Part shown: piece by piece, positions 18,987-27,042 of the stretch
Position numbering within the stretch: the first letter of the stretch is position 1
Layout: every line of letters begins with the position of its first letter
Assembly: GCA_963731035.1 (NCBI GenBank)
Contig: CAVSUY010000013.1
Location: 142,778 to 206,777, forward strand
DNA length: 64,000 nucleotides
Reading direction: 5' to 3'
Source of the DNA: JAANXG01 sp963731035
Lineage (GTDB): Bacteria; Pseudomonadota; Gammaproteobacteria; Arenicellales; JAANXG01
Program-made: the position numbers and the translations under genes
Notes under the pieces: model-generated
Databases searched by the model: none
Told to the model about the DNA's origin: nothing
Seen by the model: only the letters and a program-made list of their open reading frames with translations

Positions 18987-19960
18987 CCGCCGCCGGTGCC
19001 GACCTCCAGTACACCAGCGACGGGCGGCTGCGCCACCTGCTCACCGTCGAGAACCTGTCCCTCGAAACTCTCACTCGCATTCTCGACACCGCGGAAGGAT
19101 TCATCGACTTCGGGCACCGGGAAATCAAGAAAGTGCCGCTGCTGCGCGGCAGGACGGTGGTGAACCTGTTCTTCGAGGACAGCACCCGCACCCGCACGAC
19201 ATTCGAGATCGCCGCCAAGCGCCTGTCCGCCGATGTGATCAACCTCAACGCCAAGCGCCTGTCCACCAGCAAGGGCGAAACCGTGCTCGACACGGTCAGG
19301 AACCTCGAGGCCATGCATACCGACCTGTTCGTGGTGCGCGACAGCCAGAGCGGCTCGGCCTACCTGATCGCCCAGCACGTACCCGAGCACGTGAGCATCA
19401 TCAATGCCGGCGACGGCCGCCACGCTCACCCGACCCAGGCCATGCTGGACGTCTTCACCATCCGCCAGCACCGGCCGGACTTCCACAAGCTCAGCGTCGC
19501 CATCGTCGGCGACATTCTTCACTCGCGCGTCGCCCGCTCTCAGATCCACGCCCTCAATATCCTCGGTGTGCCGGACATCCGCGTGGTGGCGCCCCGCACG
19601 CTGCTGCCCACCGAGGTGGAACGACTGGGGGTGCGCGCCTGCACCGACATGCGCGAGGGCCTGGACGACGTGGACGTGGTAATGATGCTGCGTCTGCAGC
19701 GCGAGCGCATGCAAGGAAGCCTGATTGCCAGCGAGCAGGAATACTTCAACCTCTACGGCCTGACTCAGGACAAGCTGGCCTGCGCTAAACCCGACGCGCT
19801 GGTCATGCACCCCGGGCCCATCAACCGCGGCCTGGAGATCGCCTCGGACGTCGCCGACGGCGAGCACTCGTTGATCCTGTCGCAGGTCACCAACGGCATC
19901 GCCGTGCGTATGTCGGTGATGGCGATCCTCATGGGTGGCAGACAGAGGCCGGAGCAGTGA
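18983..19960 (+). CDS. pyrB: aspartate carbamoyltransferase catalytic subunit
   Basis: A 325-residue aspartate transcarbamylase, the committing step of pyrimidine synthesis (carbamoyl phosphate plus aspartate to carbamoyl aspartate). Carbamoyl-phosphate site: FFEDSTRTRTTFEIAAKRL near residue 61. Later motifs: HAHPTQAMLDVFTI and VMHPGPINRGLEI. The frame is open upstream into pyrR, but GTG at 18983 (GTGA overlap with the pyrR stop) fits the family N terminus. As in Pseudomonas it is followed by a non-catalytic pyrC' and no pyrI, which points to the class A dodecameric enzyme. Confidence 0.97.
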   Translation: MTAAGADLQYTSDGRLRHLLTVENLSLETLTRILDTAEGFIDFGHREIKKVPLLRGRTVVNLFFEDSTRTRTTFEIAAKRLSADVINLNAKRLSTSKGETVLDTVRNLEAMHTDLFVVRDSQSGSAYLIAQHVPEHVSIINAGDGRHAHPTQAMLDVFTIRQHRPDFHKLSVAIVGDILHSRVARSQIHALNILGVPDIRVVAPRTLLPTEVERLGVRACTDMREGLDDVDVVMMLRLQRERMQGSLIASEQEYFNLYGLTQDKLACAKPDALVMHPGPINRGLEIASDVADGEHSLILSQVTNGIAVRMSVMAILMGGRQRPEQ

Positions 19961-21252
19961 CGGGCATATCCATAGAGAACGGTCGTCTCATCGATCCCGC
20001 CAACGGCGTGGACCGCACCGCGAACCTGTATGTCGAGGACGGTTTCGTGGTGGGCATCGACAAGGCGCCCGACGGCTTCAAGGCGACGAGCCGCATCGAC
20101 GCTTCAGGCATGATCGTGTGTCCGGGACTCATCGATCTGCGGGCCCGGCTGCGCGAGCCCGGCCAGGAGCACAAGGCCACCATGGCCAGCGAGATCGACG
20201 CCGCAGTCGCCGGAGGCATCACCACGCTGTCGGTGCCGCCGGACACCTTCCCGCCCATCGATACCCCCGCCATGGCCCAGATGATCCAGCAGAAGGCGTG
20301 GCAGATCGGCAAGACGTTCATCCACCCGCTGGGCGCGCTGACCCAGGGCCTGGAGGGTGAATACCTCACGGACATGGCCGCCTTGGGCGAGGCGGGCTGC
20401 ATCGGCGTCAGCAACGCCCTGCGGGCGGTCACGGACACCATCGTCATGCGCCGCGCCATGCAGTACGCTTCGACTTTCGACCTGACCGTCTTCCTGCACG
20501 CTCAGGACCCGTGGCTGCAGGGCAACGGCTGCGTCCACGAGGGCGAGGTCAGCACCCGGCTCGGGCTGCCGGCGATACCCGAAGCAGCCGAGACCGTCGG
20601 CGTCGGCCGCGAGCTGGCCCTGATGGAAACCACCGGCGCCCGCTGCCACTTCAACGGCCTGTCCAGCGCCCGCTCGGTGGACATGATCGCCCGGGCACAG
20701 CAGGACGGGGTGCCGGTGAGCGCCGATGTCACCGCCCACCACCTGCACCTGACCGAGCACGACATCGGATTCTTCAACACCCAGTGCCACGTGATCCCGC
20801 CGCTGCGCAGCTCGCGCGACCGCGACCGCCTCCTGGAAGGCATCCGGGACGGCATCATCTCCGCCGTCTGCTCGGATCATCAGCCCCACGAGGCGGACGC
20901 CAAGCTGGCGCCCTTCGGCGAGTCGGCACCCGGCATCTCCGGCCTGGAGACCCTGCTGCCGCTGACCCTGCGGTTGGTGGCTGACAAGGTCGTCGACCTG
21001 CCTCGCGCCGTGGCCCTGCTGACCATGGAGCCGGCGAAAATACTCGGCGTGGACGCGGGGCACCTGGGCGTCGGCGCCACCGCCGACGTGTGCATCTTCG
21101 ACCCCGAAGAGGAATGGACCCTGGACAGGCGCGCCATGGTGAGCCTTGGCAAGAACTCCCCATTCCAGGGCTGGCCGCTGAAAGGGCGCGTGCGTTACAC
21201 CCTGGTCGGCGGTGAAGTGGTGTTCGACGCGACGTCACGCGCCGAAGTCTGA
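19957..21252 (+). CDS. pyrC': dihydroorotase-like subunit PyrC' (metal motif lost)
   Basis: A 431-residue amidohydrolase homologous to dihydroorotase. Active dihydroorotases carry DxHxHxR at the end of strand one (for example DLHVHLREPG); here the segment reads DLRARLREPG, so both metal-binding histidines are replaced. Other parts of the fold remain, such as TAHHLHLTEHD and CSDHQPHEADAK. The same loss defines PyrC' of Pseudomonas, which does not catalyse the reaction but is needed to assemble active PyrB. A functional PyrC should be encoded elsewhere. Start GTG at 19957 overlaps the pyrB stop by four bases. Confidence 0.93.
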   Translation: MTGISIENGRLIDPANGVDRTANLYVEDGFVVGIDKAPDGFKATSRIDASGMIVCPGLIDLRARLREPGQEHKATMASEIDAAVAGGITTLSVPPDTFPPIDTPAMAQMIQQKAWQIGKTFIHPLGALTQGLEGEYLTDMAALGEAGCIGVSNALRAVTDTIVMRRAMQYASTFDLTVFLHAQDPWLQGNGCVHEGEVSTRLGLPAIPEAAETVGVGRELALMETTGARCHFNGLSSARSVDMIARAQQDGVPVSADVTAHHLHLTEHDIGFFNTQCHVIPPLRSSRDRDRLLEGIRDGIISAVCSDHQPHEADAKLAPFGESAPGISGLETLLPLTLRLVADKVVDLPRAVALLTMEPAKILGVDAGHLGVGATADVCIFDPEEEWTLDRRAMVSLGKNSPFQGWPLKGRVRYTLVGGEVVFDATSRAEV

Positions 21253-21421
21253 CCGAGAACGACACCAGCTTCCCCGCGGGCGGTGGTTCCAATCCCAAAG
21301 CTGAGATTCGATTTCTTGAGTCGAGAAAGGACAAACGCAAGGCGCATTGACGAGAATGGCGATACGGGTTGAGCTCATTATCTTGCCGTCCGAAGGGCGC
21401 GAACGTCGACCAGTGAACCAG

Positions 21422-21850
21422 CTACCCGTCGTCGCTTGTATCTGCCTTGTCGGGAGGAGTTCTATCTTTTGGGGAATCCTTCGAAGAAAGCAGCCACCGC
21501 ATCGCTGTTTCAAAGTCCGTAAAAGCATCAACCTGGAAACCACGATTGTGCGAACAAGTCTCGAGGAAACTGGCGGGGTCAAAATTGACCCCCGGTAAAA
21601 CCAGAATTGCGACTCTCCTACGGAAAGTGTCTCCATGCCGGGTGAGCGCCGCAGCAAGTTGATATATATCCGTTGTCGACATATGCCACGTCGTGTCGCG
21701 AAAATCGATGAGCAGGTCGTAGTCCACCGGAGGGCGTTCGGCCTTGGCTATATCCACCAATAGCTGTTGGCTCGTTGTAATATCGATGGTGCCCTCAGGG
21801 GTTATCTCTACAAAATCTCTTGCGGTGACAACCTTTATCTTTGTGGCCAT
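21422..21850 (-). CDS. uncharacterised small protein, STAS/SpoIIAA-like fold suspected
   Basis: A 142-residue soluble protein preceded by a good ribosome site (GGAGACATCC before the ATG). I do not recognise a named family. The pattern of FVEITPEGTIDITTSQQLLVD, then DLLIDFRDTTWHMSTTDIYQ, then RRVAILVLPGVNFDPA, and a final FEVDAF-like strand before a helix (DFETAMRWLLSS), resembles STAS/SpoIIAA-type alternating strands and helices. The C-terminal tail (SKDSPKDRTPPDKADTSDDG) is charged and probably disordered. It faces pyrC' tail to tail and stands alone, so context gives no hint of function. Confidence 0.7.
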   Translation of the reverse strand: MATKIKVVTARDFVEITPEGTIDITTSQQLLVDIAKAERPPVDYDLLIDFRDTTWHMSTTDIYQLAAALTRHGDTFRRRVAILVLPGVNFDPASFLETCSHNRGFQVDAFTDFETAMRWLLSSKDSPKDRTPPDKADTSDDG

Positions 21851-22107
21851 GGATGTCTCCTTCCATTACCGTTCCGGTCCGGGGGTTGGGAAAGGCACGA
21901 GCGGTCAAGCGCCGAATTGATATTTCTTCCTCCGGGCAGTTTATCAGGATACTCCGTACCTTCACATCGTACCTGTCTCGATGCTCCGCGCGCCGCTCGA
22001 TGGCATGAATGGAGAAAATTCCAAGAGCGAGCGTTGCAAGCCTGGCGGGATACCCGCTTTGCAAGTGTCCGGATCCGCGGTTGGGCAATAGCGGATCCAC
22101 AGCTACG

Positions 22108-25100
22108 TCACCGATCCCCTGTGACGGGGAGCTTTTCTTTGTCGTCCCCCGAATCTTCAGTACCGTCGCTCTTGTCGCCCAACAGCCGGCGCACCACGAT
22201 GAAGAAGATCGGAATCAGGAAGGTTCCGAACAGGGTGGCACCGATCATACCGCCCATGACGCCGGTGCCGATGGCGTGGCGGCTGTTGGCGCCGGCGCCG
22301 CTGGAGACCGCCAGCGGCAGCACACCCAGGATGAACGCGATCGAGGTCATCATGATCGGCCGGAATCTCAGGCGGCAGGCCTGGATGGTCGCCGCGAGCA
22401 GTCCCGTGCCCTGCATGTGCTCATGCACCGCGAACTGGATGATGAGGATGGCGTTCTTCGCCGACAGTCCGATCACCGTGATCAGGCCCACCTTGAAGTA
22501 GATGTCGTTGTCCAGGCCCCGGCCCCATGTCAGCAGAATCGCACCCAGTACGCCCAAGGGCACGACCATCAACACCGCCACCGGGATCGACCAGCTTTCA
22601 TACAGCGCCGCCAGGCACAGGAAAACCACCAGGATCGACAACCCGAACAGGATCGGAGCCTGCTGCCCGGAGATGATCTCCTGCAGCGATTGGCCGGACC
22701 ATTCGTAGCCGACCCCCTTGGGCAGGTCCTTCTGCACGATCTCCGACATGGCGTCCATGGCCTCACCTGAGCTGTGGCCGGGGGCCGGGCCGCCGGTGAT
22801 CTGGATGGCGCCGTAGCCGTTGTACCGGTCCAGGGCCGGCGGCGCCAGGGTCCACTTGGTGTCGACCACGGCACTGACCGGTACCATGTGGTCGATGCCG
22901 CCGTTGCTGCTGGGCACGTAGTAGCTGCGCATGTCGTCGGGGCTGCTGCGATCCTTGGCGTCGGCCTGCACGATCACCTTGAGCACCCGGCCCTGGTAGT
23001 TGAAGTCGTTCACGTACACCGGCGACAGCATGGTGTGAAGCGCACCATAGACGTCACTCAACGACAATCCCATGGACCGGGCCTGTACCCGGTCGACGCT
23101 CATGTGCACCTGGGGCGCGTCCTCGAGCTGGTTGGGGCGCACCCCCGCCAGCCGCGAATCCTTGGATGCGGCACCGAGCAGGATGTTGCGGGCCTCGACC
23201 AGCTTGTCGTGCCCCAGGCCGGCGCGATCCTCGAGCCGGAAGTCGAAACCACCGAAACGTCCAAGCCCTCGGATCGCCGGCAGGTTCACCACGAAGATCT
23301 GGGCTCCCTTGATGCTCTGCACCGCGCCGTTGGCCCAGCCTATGAAGGCATTGACCGACTCCGATGGCTTGGTGCGCTTGCTCCAGTCCTTCAAGCGTAC
23401 GAAGCCCAATCCGACGTTCTCTCCCTGGCCGACGAAGCTGAAGCCCGCCACGTCCAGCACCTGGTGGACGGCGGGGTTCTTGTGCAGGATGCCCTCCATC
23501 TGGTGCAGTACTTCGGTGGTGCGCTCGATGGTGGCGCCGGAGGGGAGCTGCACGATTACGAGCGCATACCCCTGGTCCTCCTCGGGCACGAAGCTGGTGG
23601 GGAGCTTGGTGAACATGTAGCCGCACAACGCCACCAGCAAAAGGTATATCAACATCGAGCTGGGCAGCTTGCGCACCATGCGCCGGATCACGGCCATGTA
23701 ACCGCTGCGCACGCCCTCGTAGCCGCGATTGAAGCCCCGTGAGAACCAGTTGCCGCTGCCCTCGACGGGCTTGAGGATGCTGGCGCACAGCGCCGGCGTG
23801 AAACTCAGCGCCATGGTGGCGGATATCACCATCGACATGGCGATGGTGAGGGCGAACTGTCGGTAGATGACGCCGACCGAGCCGCCCACCAGGGCGATGG
23901 GCACGAAGACCGCCGCCAGGACCACGGTCATTGCCACCACCGCGCCCGCGATCTGCTCCATGGCCTTGCGGGTCGCCTCCTTGGGCGGCAGGCCTTCCTC
24001 GGTCATGATGCGCTCGCAGTTCTCCACTACCACGATGGCGTCATCCACCACCAGGCCGATGGCCAGGACCAGCGCGAACAGGGTCAATACGTTGATGGAA
24101 AAACCGACGACGTACATGCCAGCGAAAGCACCGGTCAGTGCCACCGGGATCACCAGGGTGGGGATCAGCGTGGCCCGCAGATTCTCGAGGAACAGCAGGA
24201 TGACGATGAACACCAGCACGAAAGCAATACCCAGGGTGATGACCACTTCCTCGATGGAAATGCGGATAAACTCCGTGGTGTCGTAGGGCGACAGCCAGGT
24301 CACGCCCTCCGGAAGGTATTGGGACAGTTCCTTCATCTTGTCGCGCACGGCCTGGGCCGTCTGCAGGGCGTTCGCACCGGGCGCCAGCAGTATCGCGAAG
24401 CCGGCGATCGGATCGCCGTCCAGGCGCGCCTGCTTGCCGAAGCTGGCCGCCGCGAGCTCGACCCGGGCAACGTCTTTCAGGCGCACGGTGCTGCCGTCCG
24501 GGTTGGTGCGCAGAATGATGTTGCGGAACTGGTCCGGACTGGTGAAGCGTCCGTCCGTGGTGACCGAGGCGGTGATGCCCTGCCCCGGCGGCGCCGGGTC
24601 CTCGCCTACGGAGCCGGCCGAGAACTGCTCGTTCTGGGCACCGATGGCATCGGTAACATCCTTGGCGCTGAGACCGTAACCGCGCAGCTCGTCGGGCTCG
24701 AGCCAGATGCGCATGGCGTACTCGGAGCCGAACTGGGTGGCGCTGCCCACCCCAGGCACCCGCTGGATGGGGTCGATAACCTGGGCGGAGATCAGGTTGT
24801 TGAGGAAGTTGCTGTCCATCGCCTTGTTGTCGGACTGCAGGGCGATGACCATCAGGAAGTCCGAATTTGACTTCTTTACTGTGACGCCGTTGTCCCTCAC
24901 CGACTGAGGCAGGTGCGGCTCGGCTTCATTGACGCGGTTTTGAACCTGCACCGCGGCAATGTCGGGGTCGGTGCCGCTCTCGAAGGTGAGGGTGATCTGA
25001 ACCGTTCCGTTGGAGCGGGACGTCGCATCGAAGTAAAGCAGGTTGTCAACGCCGGTCATCTGCTGCTCGATCACCGAGGTCACCGTCTTCTCCAGAACGC

Positions 25101-25263
25101 CCGCGCTGGCGCCCGGATAGGCGGCGTTGATGCTCACCTGGGGTGGAGCGATGGCCGGATATGCCGAGATCGGCAGTCTGAACATGGCAATCGCGCCGGC
25201 CAGGGTGATGAGCAGGGCCAGCACCCAGGCAAAGATCGGCCGGTCAATGAAGAAACTCGGCAT
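22108..25263 (-). CDS. RND efflux transporter permease, HAE-1 (AcrB/MexB) type
   Basis: A 1,051-residue inner-membrane RND pump. It starts MPSFFIDRPIFAWVLALLIT, the typical first helix. The paired proton-relay aspartates are in LAIGLVVDDAIVVVENCERI (TM4) and the relay lysine in GLSAKNAILIIQFAVHEH (TM10). Two large periplasmic loops carry PYDTTEFIRISIEEVV and the second porter half. Length and motifs match the hydrophobe/amphiphile class that exports drugs and solvents. It lies 14 bases after the adaptor gene on the same strand. No outer-membrane channel gene follows, so it must use a TolC/OprM encoded elsewhere. Confidence 0.96.
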   Translation of the reverse strand: MPSFFIDRPIFAWVLALLITLAGAIAMFRLPISAYPAIAPPQVSINAAYPGASAGVLEKTVTSVIEQQMTGVDNLLYFDATSRSNGTVQITLTFESGTDPDIAAVQVQNRVNEAEPHLPQSVRDNGVTVKKSNSDFLMVIALQSDNKAMDSNFLNNLISAQVIDPIQRVPGVGSATQFGSEYAMRIWLEPDELRGYGLSAKDVTDAIGAQNEQFSAGSVGEDPAPPGQGITASVTTDGRFTSPDQFRNIILRTNPDGSTVRLKDVARVELAAASFGKQARLDGDPIAGFAILLAPGANALQTAQAVRDKMKELSQYLPEGVTWLSPYDTTEFIRISIEEVVITLGIAFVLVFIVILLFLENLRATLIPTLVIPVALTGAFAGMYVVGFSINVLTLFALVLAIGLVVDDAIVVVENCERIMTEEGLPPKEATRKAMEQIAGAVVAMTVVLAAVFVPIALVGGSVGVIYRQFALTIAMSMVISATMALSFTPALCASILKPVEGSGNWFSRGFNRGYEGVRSGYMAVIRRMVRKLPSSMLIYLLLVALCGYMFTKLPTSFVPEEDQGYALVIVQLPSGATIERTTEVLHQMEGILHKNPAVHQVLDVAGFSFVGQGENVGLGFVRLKDWSKRTKPSESVNAFIGWANGAVQSIKGAQIFVVNLPAIRGLGRFGGFDFRLEDRAGLGHDKLVEARNILLGAASKDSRLAGVRPNQLEDAPQVHMSVDRVQARSMGLSLSDVYGALHTMLSPVYVNDFNYQGRVLKVIVQADAKDRSSPDDMRSYYVPSSNGGIDHMVPVSAVVDTKWTLAPPALDRYNGYGAIQITGGPAPGHSSGEAMDAMSEIVQKDLPKGVGYEWSGQSLQEIISGQQAPILFGLSILVVFLCLAALYESWSIPVAVLMVVPLGVLGAILLTWGRGLDNDIYFKVGLITVIGLSAKNAILIIQFAVHEHMQGTGLLAATIQACRLRFRPIMMTSIAFILGVLPLAVSSGAGANSRHAIGTGVMGGMIGATLFGTFLIPIFFIVVRRLLGDKSDGTEDSGDDKEKLPVTGDR

Positions 25264-25277
25264 TCCCGTCGCTCCCG

Positions 25278-26477
25278 CTACTCGGCCTTAGCCCCGTTCG
25301 TCCCACCGCCGCTGTCGCCGGAGGCCGCCTGTTGTGGCACGGCCTTGGCCGGAGCCCCAGGCCGCACCTTCTGAATCCCGTCGACGATCACCTGGTCGCC
25401 GTCCGCCAGGTCGCCGGTGACCAGCCAGTTCGTCTGCGTGAGGCCGTGCGGCTCAACTCGCTTCTGCTCGACCTTGCCCTGGCCGTCCACCACCAGCACG
25501 TAGGCGCCGCCGGGATCACGCTGCACCGTCGCCTGGGGCAGGCTGAAGGCGTGCTCGAGCTTGCCCAGGGTCAGGCTGATCTTCACGAACATACCCGGCA
25601 GCAACGTGTGTTTGGGATTGGGGATGATGCCGCGCATTGACGTGGTGCCGGTATTGGGATCCACCGAGAGGTCCAGATAGTCGAGCACGCCGGGTTGGTC
25701 ATAAGGCTTTCCGTTGGGCAACATCACCATGATGCGGTTGCGCTCGATTGCGTTCTGGCCGGAGCTTTGGCCAATGCCACGGGTATCCATGGCGGCGCGT
25801 TGAATCTCGGTGACGTCAGCGCCGGGCAGGCTGAAGTTCACGTAGATTGGATCGATCTGGTCGATGGTGGTCAGCTTGGTAGCTTCACTCTGGCTCACCA
25901 GCGCTCCCTCGGTAATCAGGGCCTCTCCCGCACGGCCGGCTATCGGCGCCTCCACGGACGCATAACCCAGGTTGAGCCGGGCGAGCTCGAGGTTCGCCTG
26001 CGCTTGCTTCACCGCTGCCGCGGTGGACCGCTCGGTGGCGAGGGCGTTGTCCAGGTCCTGCAGGGAGACCAGCTTCTTCTGATTCAGATCCCGATACCGC
26101 CGCGCGGTTTCGGCAGCGTTGACGGCGTTCGCCTTGGCCTGCGCCAGCGCCGCCTCTTGTACGTGCACTTGGGCTTCCAAGGGCTTCGGATCGATCTGGA
26201 ACAACTGCTGTCCCTGCTCGACGTCGGTACCCTCGGTGTAGGTGCGCTTGAGCACGATACCGGTAACGCGGGCGCGTACCTGGGCCACGCGGGTCGGGGC
26301 AAGACGCCCGACCAGCTCCTTGGTCTGCGGCAGCGACTCCTCGTGCGCCGTCACCACCGTGACTTCGGGAGGAGGGGGTTGTTGTTGCTGCTGGGCTTGT
26401 TGCGGCGCCTTCTCGCAGGCAAAGAGCGCGAAGGCCACCGTACAGGCCGCCAAGGGTCTTAAGAAAGACAGCTTCAT
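25278..26477 (-). CDS. RND efflux periplasmic adaptor (AcrA/MexA family lipoprotein)
   Basis: A 399-residue membrane fusion protein. The N terminus (MKLSFLRPLAACTVAFALFACEK) is a lipoprotein signal with lipobox LFAC and acylated cysteine near residue 20, then a Q/P-rich linker. The lipoyl-like half motif is VRARVTGIVLKRTYTEGTDV and the matching half is GYASVEAPIAGRAGEALITEG, with an alpha-helical hairpin between. An in-frame TTG lies nine codons upstream, but the ATG at 26477 has GGGAG at a suitable distance. It forms a tripartite pump with the permease gene downstream. Confidence 0.95.
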   Translation of the reverse strand: MKLSFLRPLAACTVAFALFACEKAPQQAQQQQQPPPPEVTVVTAHEESLPQTKELVGRLAPTRVAQVRARVTGIVLKRTYTEGTDVEQGQQLFQIDPKPLEAQVHVQEAALAQAKANAVNAAETARRYRDLNQKKLVSLQDLDNALATERSTAAAVKQAQANLELARLNLGYASVEAPIAGRAGEALITEGALVSQSEATKLTTIDQIDPIYVNFSLPGADVTEIQRAAMDTRGIGQSSGQNAIERNRIMVMLPNGKPYDQPGVLDYLDLSVDPNTGTTSMRGIIPNPKHTLLPGMFVKISLTLGKLEHAFSLPQATVQRDPGGAYVLVVDGQGKVEQKRVEPHGLTQTNWLVTGDLADGDQVIVDGIQKVRPGAPAKAVPQQAASGDSGGGTNGAKAE

Positions 26478-27042
26478 CGATGAACTCCCGGAAATACCTT
26501 TCAACCGAACGCTGGGAGCCTGGGCGGTTGAAAACTCGCGAGCGAGGCAATCCGCCGTAGTCGTGAGACTTTCTGCCTCCGAGGCTCCTGGAGCCGGACG
26601 CGGGGCCGGACCGGTTTCGGAGCGCCGAAGGATACTTGATCAACATTACCAAGTGCAATTGACATCGCGCGGGGCGCCGCCCGACGAGCGGATCGGGCAA
26701 CCGGCTATGACGCACCGCTGGAGGAATTGCCGCTTGCTCGAATCTCTGGTCCGTCCTCTGCGCTCGACTCCTGCGGGTTTATGCCCGGCTCTGATCGACG
26801 CCCTGTTGTCCGGACCGGGAGTCGCGGGCGCGCTGATCCACGTTCTGGCACTGCTGGTGGTGGTGTGCGATGGATTCCTGCTTGCGGTGTTCTTCATGTC
26901 GGGATGGTTGGTGGAGCGGTACCGGGACCAGCTCATAGAGTCAGTCCCGCATAGCGCACCTTCGCGGTGCAGCGCCGGAATCGGGCTCATTTCGACGGGA
27001 AACGGGCTATCCTTCGAGATAGCCGAAAAAATCGAGAGTGTC
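26478..27042. other. 565-base region between the RND operon and the diguanylate cyclase gene
   Basis: The region must hold the promoters of two divergent genes. The diguanylate cyclase frame stays open through most of it, and a stretch at about 26785-26935 would encode a hydrophobic helix (GALIHVLALLVVVCDGFLL) with the high third-position GC of real genes. I cannot decide whether this is a leader, an N-terminal extension or a leftover gene. No regulator gene (TetR or similar) is visible, which is unusual beside an RND pump. Confidence 0.4.

Noticed and set aside
26646..26990. Reverse 114-codon frame between the RND operon and the cyclase
   Set aside because: Serine/arginine-rich shadow of the forward open frame; not a TetR-type regulator.
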